Numbered from the stretch's first letter, positions 15,632 through 24,935 are shown. The stretch is DNA of 64,000 bases from UBA2387 sp019454665 (GCA_045862995.1 BTVX01000012.1:1-64000); one strand, 5' to 3'. Notes: generated by a model from the sequence alone, not told the origin. Program-made: numbers and translations.

Positions 15632-17470
15632 ATGAGCAACAGACGCAAACTCGAGCGACCCAAGACCGCCATCGTCGGCCCGCCGCGCACCCATGCGGCG
15701 ATGCTCGAGCGCATGGTGCCCAATGCCACGGACCTGCTCACCGAGACGCTCCACTGGCAGCGGTACACGTTCTTCCGCAGCTGGTACGAGGGCCGCACGG
15801 TGGTGGACTACGGCTCGGGCGAGGGCTACGGGACCAACTACGCTTCGATCTTCGCCAAGCAGGCGGTGGGCGTCGAGCGGGACCCTTCGGTCTGCCGCCA
15901 CGCGGCGCGCAAGTATCCGTCGGCGACGTTCGAGCAGGCGGACGGTTCGAGGCGTGCGCCGGGGGACGTGGATGTGGTCTTGGGCTTCGACTTCTTGGAG
16001 TGCCTCGACGATCCGAGTGACTGGCTGGATTCCGTCGCGGCATCGGGGGCATCTGTGGCCTTGTCCACTCCGAACCGGCTGGTCGTGTCGCCGGGGCGCG
16101 GCGCATTGGATCGCCCGCGCAACCGCTTCCGCAAGCGCGAGTACTCGCCCGAGGAGTTCGAGCAGCTGGTGCGCGCAAAGTTCCCCGGACGGGAGATCGC
16201 GTTCTTCTCGCAGGAGGCTCGCTGGCACGGGCCGTTGCAGCCAGGATTGTCGGCGACGGCGATCAGCTTGGTCGCCGCCGTCGGTCCGCTGCCTGCGCCG
16301 TCGTGGCCCAAGGTCGGTTTGGCGATGCCCACCGTGAACAACGTGGAGGGCGCGGGCGACGCGATTCTGGCGATCATGCGCACCTACGCGGGTCCCATCG
16401 AAATCGCTTGGGTGCTGAACGGCACGCCGTCGGAGGGTCGGCGCAAGGCCGAGGCCATCGCCGAACGCATGAACGGGGCCGTGCATCTGGTGCATCTGAG
16501 CGAGAACCAGGGTTTTGCCGCAGGGTGCAACGCGGGCCTTGCGGCCCTCGAGCGTCTCGGGGGGTTCGATTGGTTTGGGGTCACCAACGACGACGTTGCG
16601 CCTGCGGTGGATTGCTTGGCCGAGATGGTCGCTGCGATGGAGCACCTGGACGAGCAAGGGCTGCGGCCCGGCGTCATCGGTCCGGTTTCGAACAACGTGC
16701 ACGGTCACCAGCAGGTGAGCATCGGCGAGATCGCGGATTACCGCGACATGCTGGTCAAGGCCGAGCCGTTGCTGCGGGCCAAGGCGCTGTCGGTGACTCG
16801 GGTGCAGCAACTGCGGGGGCTGTTCATGCTCATCCATCCGAAGTGCTTGGCCGCCGTCGGCGGGTTCGATCCGCTGTTCGGGCTGGGCAATTTCGAGGAC
16901 GACGACCACAACGTGCGCACGGCGCTTGCCGGATTCAGCCTTTGGATGGCCGACGGGGCGTTCCTGTACCACATGGGTTCCACCACGTTCCGCAAGCTGG
17001 ACGTGGACTATCAGGCGCTCATCCGCGAGAACGGCCAGAAGCTGTGCGACAAGTGGCGGATCGCTTCGGTGGACGACGTGTGGGCGTTCAAGCAGCCGCC
17101 GATCCACGTGCCGCTGCGCGTGCCGCTGGATGCCGCCGTCCCCGCGCGGACGAAGCCAGCCGACGAGCCCATGCCGCAGAAGCTTTCGATCGTGACGCCG
17201 ACGGTGGCTGCGGAGCCCGCTCCCGAGCCCGTGGTCGAAGAGCCGCAGGTGGCCGTCGTTGCGAACGAGCCAAGAGCGTTTCTGTTCCCGATTGATGGCA
17301 AGGCCGTGGACTTGGTGAACGGCTTGAGCCACGAGGAGTTTGGGGCTTGGGTCGCCGCTTGCTTGGCGCTTGCGCCTCGCTCGGCGCGTCTGAGCGTCAT
17401 TCACACGGTGATCGGGGCGACCGAGGCGGAATCGGTGGAAAGCCTGCGACGCTCGTCCGAAGCGGCCTAG
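15632..17470 (+). CDS. Two-domain methyltransferase plus GT2 glycosyltransferase
   Basis: A 612-residue protein. Residues ~50-215 are a class I methyltransferase (VVDYGSGEGYG at 57-67, LGFDFLECL, LSTPNRLV). Residues ~225-490 are a GT2 glycosyltransferase (IEIAWVLNGT, LSENQGFAAGCNAGL, FGVTNDDV, GLFMLIHP, FEDDDHNVRTALAGF), close to rhamnosyltransferase-like enzymes. The last 110 residues are a Pro/Val-rich linker and a small alpha-helical tail. It follows the three-domain fusion by 16 bp with AAGGA just before the ATG. The pair probably makes a methylated glycan. The convergent PP2C gene shares its stop (CTAG). Confidence 0.87.
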   Translation: MSNRRKLERPKTAIVGPPRTHAAMLERMVPNATDLLTETLHWQRYTFFRSWYEGRTVVDYGSGEGYGTNYASIFAKQAVGVERDPSVCRHAARKYPSATFEQADGSRRAPGDVDVVLGFDFLECLDDPSDWLDSVAASGASVALSTPNRLVVSPGRGALDRPRNRFRKREYSPEEFEQLVRAKFPGREIAFFSQEARWHGPLQPGLSATAISLVAAVGPLPAPSWPKVGLAMPTVNNVEGAGDAILAIMRTYAGPIEIAWVLNGTPSEGRRKAEAIAERMNGAVHLVHLSENQGFAAGCNAGLAALERLGGFDWFGVTNDDVAPAVDCLAEMVAAMEHLDEQGLRPGVIGPVSNNVHGHQQVSIGEIADYRDMLVKAEPLLRAKALSVTRVQQLRGLFMLIHPKCLAAVGGFDPLFGLGNFEDDDHNVRTALAGFSLWMADGAFLYHMGSTTFRKLDVDYQALIRENGQKLCDKWRIASVDDVWAFKQPPIHVPLRVPLDAAVPARTKPADEPMPQKLSIVTPTVAAEPAPEPVVEEPQVAVVANEPRAFLFPIDGKAVDLVNGLSHEEFGAWVAACLALAPRSARLSVIHTVIGATEAESVESLRRSSEAA

Positions 17471-18291
17471 TCCAGGGCTTCGAGATCGTCCACGCGAACG
17501 ACGACGACGGTCACGTTGTCGGAGCCGCCTGCGGTGAGAGCGTGGGCGACCAGCTTCCATGCCGCTTGCGAGGGGCTGCAGCCTGAGGCCAGGCGCAAGA
17601 CGTCGAACTCGTCCGCATGGTTGGTCAGGCCGTCCGAACAGAGGATGAACGTGTCGCCTGCGTAGATTTCGAAGCGGTCGACCTGCGGCTGAATCGTGGA
17701 CTCGGCGCCGATCGCGCGCGTGAGCATGTGTCGGTACTTGTGGTTCTCGGCGGTCTCGCGGTCGATCACACCAGCACGCACCTGTTCTTCCACCCACGTG
17801 TGCTCGTCGCTGAGTTGCGCGAGTTCGCCGCCGCGTAGGCGCAGGATGCGTGAATCGCCCACGTGGGCGACCAAGGCATCGTCTTGGATGAGCATAAGCG
17901 CGGAGAGGGTGCAACCCAGGTTGCGGTAGGCGGGGATGGAGCGGCCGACGTCCAGGACGACTCGGTTCGCGGCCACGACGGCAGCGGTGGCAGCGGTTTC
18001 GGGGTCTTCGGAGTGGTGGTTGAGGTAGGCGTCAATGAACGTCTTGGTCGCGAGTTCGGCGGCGATTTGGCCGGCTTCGTGGCCACCCATGCCATCGCAG
18101 ACGACGAAGATCAGGCCCCGGTTGGCCAATTGGCGCGGGTCTTCGGGGATGTAGAACTCGTACTTGTCTTCGTTGTTCTCGCGTTGCCGCCCGATGTCGG
18201 TCTTGGCACCGAACGAGACGCGCGGGATGTAGCGCAACGCCACGGGCGACGCCAGATCGGCGACTTGAAACTCTGCGGTGATCTCGTCCAT
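17467..18291 (-). CDS. PP2C-family Ser/Thr protein phosphatase
   Basis: A 274-residue stand-alone PP2C (PphA/Stp type) that dephosphorylates Ser/Thr. Motifs in order: GRQRENNED (38-42 metal site), VVCDGMGGHEAG (66-71), VAHVGDSRILRL, TRAIGAE, LCSDGLTNH, GGSDNVTVVVV. All metal-binding Asp residues are present. The ATG overlaps the FHA stop (TGATG), so it is translationally coupled to the double-FHA protein. No kinase lies in this operon; the nearest is at 7.2-9.1 kb. Confidence 0.93.
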   Translation of the reverse strand: MDEITAEFQVADLASPVALRYIPRVSFGAKTDIGRQRENNEDKYEFYIPEDPRQLANRGLIFVVCDGMGGHEAGQIAAELATKTFIDAYLNHHSEDPETAATAAVVAANRVVLDVGRSIPAYRNLGCTLSALMLIQDDALVAHVGDSRILRLRGGELAQLSDEHTWVEEQVRAGVIDRETAENHKYRHMLTRAIGAESTIQPQVDRFEIYAGDTFILCSDGLTNHADEFDVLRLASGCSPSQAAWKLVAHALTAGGSDNVTVVVVRVDDLEALD

Positions 18292-19178
18292 CAGGCTTGC
18301 CCTCCGAACTCGACGTGGAAAGTCATCGAGCCCAGCCGGATCTCGTCTTGAGGCGTGAGCAGGGTTTTCTGGTGGGGCGGGAGTTTCGCGCCGTTCAGCA
18401 CCGTACCGTTCGTGCTGCCCACGTCGGTCAGGGAGACCTCGCCGTTCTCGACCACCAGCAGGGCATGGCGGCCCGAGACGTAGGGTTCGGGGATGCACAC
18501 GTCGTTGTCGCTCTTACGGCCGAGCGTGTTCTCGCCTGGGTGGAGCGGGAACCGGGATTCGTCGCCAACCAAAAAGGCGGCTGCCGTCGAGACCGTGGGC
18601 GGGGCGGCGAGCGCGGCCGTTTTGTTGCTCGCCACGCCGAGGGTCTTGTTGGCCTCGCCGGGCAGGGCCAGACGGAGTTCGACGCCGCCGAACGAGACCG
18701 TATCGCCTGCAGCGAGCGAGCGCCGTTCGCCCGGAGCGAGGGCTGTCCCGTTGACCGAGGTGCCGTTGGTGCTGCCCACGTCGGCGACCGCGATGACACC
18801 GGCCTCGGAGACGACTTCCGCATGGCGTCGGCTGACCCGCGTGTCGGCGATCTGGATGTCGCCCTCGCGTCCGACGAGCGTCGTTCCCGGGCGGAGCGTA
18901 TGCTCGCGACCGCTGGATTCGATCAGGACGGGCAGTTGCACGGCTGGCGCGCCGAAGGCATCGTCGGGCAGCGCACGGTCGAAGATGAGTCCGCAGTCCA
19001 CGCAGAACATGACCCCGGCGGGGTTGAACGTCTTGCAGACCGGGCACTGGATGGGCTTGATCGTGATGGTCGCCTCGAACGAGGGACTGGAGTCGCGTCT
19101 GGGCGCGGCGATCATCTGCGTCCGATTGGGGTCGTTCGCCAGCATCTGGGTGCGGTTGGGATCGGGTGAGTGGGTCAT
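18291..19178 (-). CDS. Zinc-ribbon protein with two FHA domains and N-terminal Thr-Gln repeats
   Basis: A 295-residue cytosolic protein. The N-terminus has two copies of DPNRTQM (residues 6-12 and 16-22), each with a Thr. Next comes a zinc ribbon (C45-x2-C48 ... C59-x2-C62). Two FHA domains follow (about 80-175 and 200-290), each with the full phospho-Thr site: GREGD/SRRHAEV/STNGTSVN and GRKSDN/SGRHALL/STNGTVLN. The layout resembles GarA/OdhI, where a phosphorylated N-terminal Thr is bound by the protein's own FHA domain. A TATACT -10 lies at 19194-19199 (minus strand). Confidence 0.88.
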   Translation of the reverse strand: MTHSPDPNRTQMLANDPNRTQMIAAPRRDSSPSFEATITIKPIQCPVCKTFNPAGVMFCVDCGLIFDRALPDDAFGAPAVQLPVLIESSGREHTLRPGTTLVGREGDIQIADTRVSRRHAEVVSEAGVIAVADVGSTNGTSVNGTALAPGERRSLAAGDTVSFGGVELRLALPGEANKTLGVASNKTAALAAPPTVSTAAAFLVGDESRFPLHPGENTLGRKSDNDVCIPEPYVSGRHALLVVENGEVSLTDVGSTNGTVLNGAKLPPHQKTLLTPQDEIRLGSMTFHVEFGGQA

Positions 19179-19193
19179 GGCTCGCCGAACCTA

Positions 19194-19199
19194 AGTATA
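19194..19199 (-). promoter_or_regulatory. -10 box TATACT for FHA-PP2C operon
   Basis: On the minus strand TATACT ends 15 bp before the ATG at 19178, so the leader would be roughly 9 nt and too short for a standard ribosome binding site. Confidence 0.4.
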
Positions 19200-19237
19200 G
19201 GCCAAGCGCCGTGCCGCTCCAAGGTAGAGTGAGAGGC

Positions 19238-20002
19238 ATGGGTCATCTGTTTCGCTGTTTCTTGTTCGGTGCGCTCGCCTCGCTTCTGGTGCTCGTCGGT
19301 TGTGGGGGCGAAGGCGGTTCGGGCGCCGGTGGCAACACGCTCAACGGCGTCTACCGGGGCACCTTCACTCCAGCCGGGGGCGGGCCCTTGGACGTTCTGT
19401 TCGAGTTCGTGGATGGGCGCGGCACCGTGTTGATCGGCGATGGCGGCGATGCCGTGTTCGCGACGGTTCGCGATGCGCGGTTGCAGGGCTCCATCGCCAC
19501 GGTCGTCCTCGAGGCCTTCAGCGATGGCGACGTCACCGAAGTCACGATGACGGGCACCCCGTTCGCGTTTGAGATCAGCGGCACGTTTGCCGCCACCAAG
19601 AGCGGAGGAACCGAATCCGGCACGTTTCGGATCGAGTACGCGGGCGACAACACCCCGACCAACTTCGCCGGCGTTTGGCGCGGGTCGCTCACGGAAAGCG
19701 CGGGCACGGTCCGAGGCGATGCCCCCGTTGTGCCTTACGTGGCGAACCTGATCCAGCAGCGCAACAGCCTTTCCGGGACCGTCGTGTTGACCGGAGCGGG
19801 CGAAGGTGGTGCGGACGTCACCGCTGTCGTCGAAGGTCGGGCCGTGCTCGGTTCGGCTGTTTTCCGTCTCGTTTCGGGCGAGGGCAGCATGAACTGGGGC
19901 GTCGAGTCTGAAGACGCCGGGGCGACGCTCTCCGGGACGTTCAAGGCGTTCAACATCACGGACAAGGAAGTGGCGGCTGGCACGGTGGAGGGGCACCGCT
20001 AA
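19238..20002 (+). CDS. Lipoprotein, unknown function
   Basis: A 254-residue lipoprotein. The signal peptide ends in the lipobox LVGC with Cys22, followed by a Gly/Ser-rich spacer. The mature part has two repeats of a beta-rich pattern (GVYRGTFTPAGGG, later GVWRGSLTESAG), each followed by a 'G.isG.f....sG' strand, suggesting two similar beta-barrel domains as in calycin-like lipoproteins. GAGAGG precedes the ATG. It stands just before the hexosaminidase gene. Function unknown. Confidence 0.75.
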   Translation: MGHLFRCFLFGALASLLVLVGCGGEGGSGAGGNTLNGVYRGTFTPAGGGPLDVLFEFVDGRGTVLIGDGGDAVFATVRDARLQGSIATVVLEAFSDGDVTEVTMTGTPFAFEISGTFAATKSGGTESGTFRIEYAGDNTPTNFAGVWRGSLTESAGTVRGDAPVVPYVANLIQQRNSLSGTVVLTGAGEGGADVTAVVEGRAVLGSAVFRLVSGEGSMNWGVESEDAGATLSGTFKAFNITDKEVAAGTVEGHR

Positions 20003-20006
20003 GCCG

Positions 20007-21935
20007 ATGGTCGTTCTCGCCGCACTGGGGCTCGTCGCCATGATCCAAGAACCCATCGTCATCGTCCCACAACCCGAATCCCTCAAACGGATGGAGGGCA
20101 AGTTCGTCGTGGACCGCAGCACGGTCATCGTGTCAGGGGCCGGTGCGGAAGCTAAAGCGAAGCAGCTTGCCGAGTTCCTGCGCCCCGCGACCGGCTTCGA
20201 ACTGCCGATCCGCGAGCGGGCGGAGGCCAACGCTTTTGACGTGGCGCTCGACGCGAAGCTGACCCAACTGGGTTCCGAGGGTTATCGCCTGGTGGTCGAA
20301 CCCAAGCGTGTGATCCTGCGTGCCGCCGAGCCCGCCGGGCTGTTCTACGGCATCCAGACAATCCGCCAACTCCTGCCCGCCGATGTGTTTTCGGCGACCC
20401 AAGTGCGGGCCGAGTGGGCGATTCCCTGTGTCGAGATTCAGGACAAGCCCCGGTTCCAGTGGCGCGGCCTGATGATGGATTCGTGCCGCTACTTCATGCC
20501 GCTCGACTTCGTCAAGAAGACCCTCGACCTGCTGGCGTTGCACAAGATGAACGTGTTCCACTGGCACCTCACCGAGGACCAGGGGTGGCGGCTGGAGATC
20601 AAGAAGTATCCGAAGCTCACTGAAGTGGGCGCGTGGCGCAAGCACTCGCTGGTGGGCCACTACAACGAGAACCGAGGCAACCCCAAGTACGACGGCGTTC
20701 GACACGGGGGCTTCTACACGCAAGACGACGCCCGCGAGATCGTGCGCTACGCCGCCGAACGGCACATCACCGTGGTGCCCGAGATCGAAATGCCCGGCCA
20801 CGCGCAGGCCGCTATCGCGGCCTATCCCGAACTCGGCAACACGGGGCGGCAACTCGAAGTCAGCACGATGTGGGGTGTTCACACCCACGTGTTCAACGTC
20901 GAGGAGACCACCATCAAGTTCCTCCAGGACGTGTTGACCGAGGTGCTGGACATCTTCCCCAGCAAGTTCATCCACATCGGTGGCGACGAGTGTCCCAAGG
21001 ACGAGTGGAAGGCGTCGCCCCGCGCTCAAGCCCGCATGAAGGAACTCGGTCTGAAGGACGAGCACGAGCTTCAGAGCTGGTTCGTCAAGCGGATGGACAC
21101 GTTCCTCGACCAGCATGGGCGACGGCTTATCGGCTGGGACGAAATCCTCGAAGGCGGGTTGGCGCCCGGCGCGACCGTCATGTCCTGGCGCGGTACGCAA
21201 GGCGGCATCGCGGCGGCTCAGTCGGGCCACGACGTGGTCATGTCGCCCACCAGCCACTGCTACCTCGACTTCTACCAGAGCAAAGCGCCCGGCGAGCCCC
21301 TGGCCATCGGCGGGTTCACGCCCCTTGACAAGGTGTACGGCTTCGAGCCTGTGCCCAAGGAACTGAGCGCGGATCGCGCGAAGCACATCCTTGGCGCGCA
21401 AGGCAACGTGTGGACCGAGTACATCCCCACGCCCGAGAAGTTCGAGTACATGACGTTTCCGCGCGCGTCGGCCCTTTCCGAAGTGGTTTGGACTCCGGCA
21501 ACGGGCAAGGACTTGGGCCGCTTCATGGCGGGACTGCCCGTGCACCTCAAGCGGCTCGATCACCTGCGCGTGAACTACCGGCGGCTCGACGGTCCGGCCG
21601 AAGCCCCGTTTGGCGAGTGGAAGTCTGGCGAGGTCGGCGAGACACCCGTGGTGCGCGAGTGGCCCCTCCCCGAGATTCCGGGGGCTGGCGAGTATGCCGT
21701 AACGTTCTCGTACACGGACGGCGACCACCGGCTGGACATCTTCTGGGCCGAGATCGTCGCCGATGGCAAGGTGGTGGCCCGCGACGAGCACGAGGGCGTG
21801 ACCGGCGGCTTCGACCGCGCGAACGTGTACCGGTTCAAGGTGCCGAGTGCTTTGAAGGGGGCCGTCCTAAGGGCGCGGGTGCGCGCCGATGGCGGCTCGG
21901 ATTCGAACGGCGGATTGACCCTGCACCGGCTCTGA
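20007..21935 (+). CDS. GH20 beta-N-acetylhexosaminidase
   Basis: A 642-residue secreted GH20 enzyme that removes terminal GlcNAc/GalNAc from chitin oligomers or glycans. A short N-terminal hydrophobic segment precedes the GH20b domain (about 15-145). The catalytic barrel begins at FQWRGLMMDSCRYFMP; HWHLTEDQGWRLEIKKYP and EIEMPGHAQAAIAAYPEL follow, and the catalytic pair Asp327-Glu328 lies in HIGGDECPKDEW. The C-terminal 110 residues form a beta-sandwich accessory domain. It follows the lipoprotein by 4 bp, so the two are probably co-expressed. Confidence 0.93.
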   Translation: MVVLAALGLVAMIQEPIVIVPQPESLKRMEGKFVVDRSTVIVSGAGAEAKAKQLAEFLRPATGFELPIRERAEANAFDVALDAKLTQLGSEGYRLVVEPKRVILRAAEPAGLFYGIQTIRQLLPADVFSATQVRAEWAIPCVEIQDKPRFQWRGLMMDSCRYFMPLDFVKKTLDLLALHKMNVFHWHLTEDQGWRLEIKKYPKLTEVGAWRKHSLVGHYNENRGNPKYDGVRHGGFYTQDDAREIVRYAAERHITVVPEIEMPGHAQAAIAAYPELGNTGRQLEVSTMWGVHTHVFNVEETTIKFLQDVLTEVLDIFPSKFIHIGGDECPKDEWKASPRAQARMKELGLKDEHELQSWFVKRMDTFLDQHGRRLIGWDEILEGGLAPGATVMSWRGTQGGIAAAQSGHDVVMSPTSHCYLDFYQSKAPGEPLAIGGFTPLDKVYGFEPVPKELSADRAKHILGAQGNVWTEYIPTPEKFEYMTFPRASALSEVVWTPATGKDLGRFMAGLPVHLKRLDHLRVNYRRLDGPAEAPFGEWKSGEVGETPVVREWPLPEIPGAGEYAVTFSYTDGDHRLDIFWAEIVADGKVVARDEHEGVTGGFDRANVYRFKVPSALKGAVLRARVRADGGSDSNGGLTLHRL

Positions 21936-22201
21936 TGGCCGAACCCGAGTGCCTGCTCGATGTCCGCGTGACCCCGCGCGCTTCGCGCAACGCTTGGGTT
22001 TGGGGCGACCCCGTGCGTTGCCTGACCAAGAAGCCGCCCGTGGATGGCGAGGCCAACGAAGCCGTGGTGGCGTCGCTGGCCAAACTGCTCGGCATCGCCA
22101 AAAGCCGCGTGGACGTCGTGGCCGGGCACAAGTCTCGGGACAAGCGTGTGCGCATCGCCGGGATGAGCGCCGACGACGTGCGGCAAGCCCTCGGCGGTTA
22201 G
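21935..22201 (+). CDS. YggU/DUF167-family protein
   Basis: An 88-residue DUF167 protein: VRVTPRASRN near the N-terminus, the central KPPVDGEANEAVVASLAKLLGI, and VAGHKSRDKRVRI at the end, all family hallmarks. The biochemical role is not established. The ATG overlaps the hexosaminidase TGA (TGATG). The stop overlaps the convergent DUF1501 stop in TTAG (22198-22201). Confidence 0.88.
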   Translation: MAEPECLLDVRVTPRASRNAWVWGDPVRCLTKKPPVDGEANEAVVASLAKLLGIAKSRVDVVAGHKSRDKRVRIAGMSADDVRQALGG

Positions 22202-23502
22202 GCTTTGGCGAGCGCGGGGTGTGCGTCTGGCTGGAGCCCTGGGAACGTCTCGTTCAATCCCGGTTCGCCCAGGCTGGCCGAGACGTCCGACCAGAGGACG
22301 TTTCGGTAGTCGGTGGTCACCCGAAGGTCGCCGGGGCCTTCTAGGGCGTCGGGTCCGAGGCCGGGCCAATCCACATACAGGCGGCCTCCTTGCACCCCGG
22401 CGCCGAGAGCGAAGAGCGCGCTGCCGCGGCCGTGGTCGGTGCCCAACCCCTCGTTCTCCTTGACTCGGCGTCCGAACTCGGTCATCACGACGATCGTCGT
22501 GCGCTTCATGCGCGGGCCCAAGTCGGCCACGAAAGCGGCGAGCGACCGGGCCAACTCGTCGAGCAACCCCGCTTGCCAGCCCTCCACCGAGCCTTGGTAC
22601 ACATGCGTGTCCCATCCGCCCATGTCGAGGCATGCCGCCTCGACGCCGACTTCGGCCTTCAGGAGCGTGGCGCACTGGCGCACGGCGTCGCCGAACGCGG
22701 TTTCCGGGTACGGCCCTCCTTCCCGGCGGCGCGAGGGCTCCAGCGAGTGCAGGGCGTCGAGAACGTTCAGCGTCTCGAAGCCAGCCAGCGAAACCTCGTC
22801 TTGCCGCTTGCCATAGAGTCGGCGCAGGTTCTCGGCGAACGCGTCGCGGGTCAGCTTGCCCTTGCCGTCGGTCAGCCGATAATCGTCGAGCGACGCGATG
22901 GCTGTGGCCTGGGTGGCCCCACGCAGCGAATCGGGAAGGACGGGGCCAAAGGCGACCGCTCGGAGCGGCGACGAGGACGTGCCCGGCGAGGCGCGGAGGT
23001 ACCGCGCGAGCCACCCGCTGGCCAAGGCGTCGGAATCCGTGAACAGGCCGCGCTCCATGGCCGCCATCGCCTCGAAGTGGCTGCGCGTCTGGTCGCCCGA
23101 GCCCACGGCGTGGACGATGGCCATGCTGCCTTCGCGATAGAGTGGCAGAAGCGGCGCGAGCCTCGGGTGCAGACCGAACGTGCCGTCGAGGTCGAGCACC
23201 TGCGCCTTGCGCAAGGCGAGGTTCGGGCGGAGCCGGTGATAATCGTCGTCGCCGTAAGGCACCACCACGTTCAGCCCGTCCATGCCGCCGCGCAGGAACA
23301 CGACCACCAGCGTGGGCTGCTCGACCCGGGCGGGAGCGACGACCAATTGGCTGAACGCCGAACGCGCCCCCAGCCAAGAGACGGTCCCCAAGCCGAGGGC
23401 CGCCAGCACGCCGCGCCGCGTGGGCTCGAAGCGGGCCAGGGCGTCTGGGCGGGACGTCCACGCCTGATATCCCTTGCATGCGAATCGCTCGTTTATCGCC
23501 AT
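22198..23502 (-). CDS. DUF1501 secreted protein (sulfatase-like fold)
   Basis: A 434-residue DUF1501 protein. The N-terminus has a twin-arginine motif (TRRGVLAALGLG, Arg29-Arg30) for Tat export. Family blocks follow: LVVVFLRGGMDGLNVVVPYGD, HPRLAPLLPLYREG, DMGGWDTHVYQG, TTIVVMTEFGRRVKENEGLGTDHGRGS. DUF1501 proteins belong to the alkaline phosphatase/sulfatase-like superfamily and are almost always encoded next to DUF1800, as here. The role is unknown. The start overlaps the end of DUF1800 by 10 bp. Confidence 0.92.
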   Translation of the reverse strand: MAINERFACKGYQAWTSRPDALARFEPTRRGVLAALGLGTVSWLGARSAFSQLVVAPARVEQPTLVVVFLRGGMDGLNVVVPYGDDDYHRLRPNLALRKAQVLDLDGTFGLHPRLAPLLPLYREGSMAIVHAVGSGDQTRSHFEAMAAMERGLFTDSDALASGWLARYLRASPGTSSSPLRAVAFGPVLPDSLRGATQATAIASLDDYRLTDGKGKLTRDAFAENLRRLYGKRQDEVSLAGFETLNVLDALHSLEPSRRREGGPYPETAFGDAVRQCATLLKAEVGVEAACLDMGGWDTHVYQGSVEGWQAGLLDELARSLAAFVADLGPRMKRTTIVVMTEFGRRVKENEGLGTDHGRGSALFALGAGVQGGRLYVDWPGLGPDALEGPGDLRVTTDYRNVLWSDVSASLGEPGLNETFPGLQPDAHPALAKA

Positions 23503-24935
23503 TGGAACTCCGGGGAGCAGAGGGACAGGGCGACGAGTTCTGCGGGATCGTCGCCCGAAAGGCCGAGGGGCCGGCCGCACACCAGCCGGTCCCACTCCAC
23601 GTTGCCGCCCATGGACTTGCCGAGCCGGTCGAAAGCCACCTTGGTGCCTCGGATTTGGCCGGTCGCCAGCGCCGCCGCGAAGTTCCAGCGGGCGAGCAGC
23701 GATCCCGTCCATTCGGAAGTGCCGTCCGGGTAGCCGTCGGGCATGGGCCATTCGTTCAGGGGTTGGCCCATCTTGCGCAAGTGCTCGCCCACGGCTCGCC
23801 CATCGGTTTCGGCATAGGTGCAACGAAGCGCCGAGGCGACGTAATCGAACGGCCGCTTGAGGATCGGGGGACCGGCGAGCAGTTCGTCGGAGAGCAGCAG
23901 CGTTTCGAGCATCGCCTTGATGTCGCCATCCGTTTTGGTGTAGCGATCGGCCACCCGCTCGACCAGGGGTTCCTCTGCGGTGCCGACGAACGCGCGGCAA
24001 AGCTTGCGGGCGATGAAGCGCGCGCACGAGGGGTGCTTGGCCAGGATGTCCACGACTTGTCGGGCGTCGCCTTCGCCTTGGCCCGCCGGGATGGTGTGCC
24101 CGAGCACCTGCTTCGCCCCGTCGTCGTGCTGGTCGGGATCGAACCGGAAGCGTCCCCGTGCCCGAAGTTTGCGGATGTCGAAGTCGTGCTGGGAGAGTTG
24201 CGTGAGCGGAGGGCGGTTCTCGACGGTCCAGCCCGTGAAGCACCGGGCGACCTCCATCACGTCCTGCTGGGTGTAGCCGCCGTCCACCCCGAGCGCGTGG
24301 AGTTCGAGCAGTTCGCGGGCGTAGTTCTCGTTGGGGGCGCGTTTGGTGTTGGCTTGGTTGTCGAGGTAGAGCAGCATCGCCGGGCTTTGCGCGCTGGCCC
24401 ACAGCAGGTCGGGGAACTTGCCCAGGGCGTGCCCTCGGATCACGCGGTGATCGTCGGCTGCCTTGAGCATGCGCGTGTTGGCCTTGCGGACGTAGATGCT
24501 GAAGTGGTTGGACCAGAAGTCCACCATGCGTTCGCGCAGTTGGTTGGGGCTGTGGACCGCGCGGAGCAGTGCGGCTTGCTGCAGTTCGTCCAGCAGGTGT
24601 TGCTCTTTGAAGTCGGACGTGTTGAAGCCCTCGTACTGGAGCGATTCGAGTCGCCGGAGGCGCAGCGTGAGGTCGAGGGGCTCGTCCTGACGGGCTTCGA
24701 GCTGCAGCGCCACCCACGCTTCGCGGCCCATGCGCTCAACCTTGGCGACCTCGTCTGCGGGGGCGCCGAAGGCCGTGCGGTTGAGCAGGCGGATGGCGGG
24801 GGCATCGGCGTCGTCGGGCGGTTCGAGACGTTCCGGCACGCGCGACGTGGCGAACGGGCGCGGCATTTCGCAACCGCTCAGGGCCAGTGCTGCACCCGCC
24901 GCCGCCCCCAGCCACTCGCGCCGCGTGATCTCCAT
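23493..24935 (-). CDS. DUF1800 secreted lipoprotein
   Basis: A 480-residue DUF1800 protein. It starts METRREW-like (TRREWLG at 4-10) with a lipobox LSGC (Cys22), so it looks like a Tat-exported lipoprotein. Family features: HLLNRTAFGA-like start (RLLNRTAFGAPADEV), DFWSNHFSI, YLDNQANTKRAPNENYARELLELHALG, QDVMEVARCFTGW, FIARKLCRAFV. Function unknown. It is coupled to the DUF1501 gene downstream and to a membrane protein gene upstream (TGATG). Confidence 0.92.
   Translation of the reverse strand: MEITRREWLGAAAGAALALSGCEMPRPFATSRVPERLEPPDDADAPAIRLLNRTAFGAPADEVAKVERMGREAWVALQLEARQDEPLDLTLRLRRLESLQYEGFNTSDFKEQHLLDELQQAALLRAVHSPNQLRERMVDFWSNHFSIYVRKANTRMLKAADDHRVIRGHALGKFPDLLWASAQSPAMLLYLDNQANTKRAPNENYARELLELHALGVDGGYTQQDVMEVARCFTGWTVENRPPLTQLSQHDFDIRKLRARGRFRFDPDQHDDGAKQVLGHTIPAGQGEGDARQVVDILAKHPSCARFIARKLCRAFVGTAEEPLVERVADRYTKTDGDIKAMLETLLLSDELLAGPPILKRPFDYVASALRCTYAETDGRAVGEHLRKMGQPLNEWPMPDGYPDGTSEWTGSLLARWNFAAALATGQIRGTKVAFDRLGKSMGGNVEWDRLVCGRPLGLSGDDPAELVALSLCSPEFQWR

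Noticed and set aside
13615..15798. Very long minus-strand open frame (727 codons) opposite the methyltransferase/GT genes
   Set aside because: It is the antisense shadow of real genes in high-GC DNA; composition is Arg/Val/His-rich with no domain, and similar long antisense frames lie opposite most genes here (e.g. 15623-17914 and 7228-8970).
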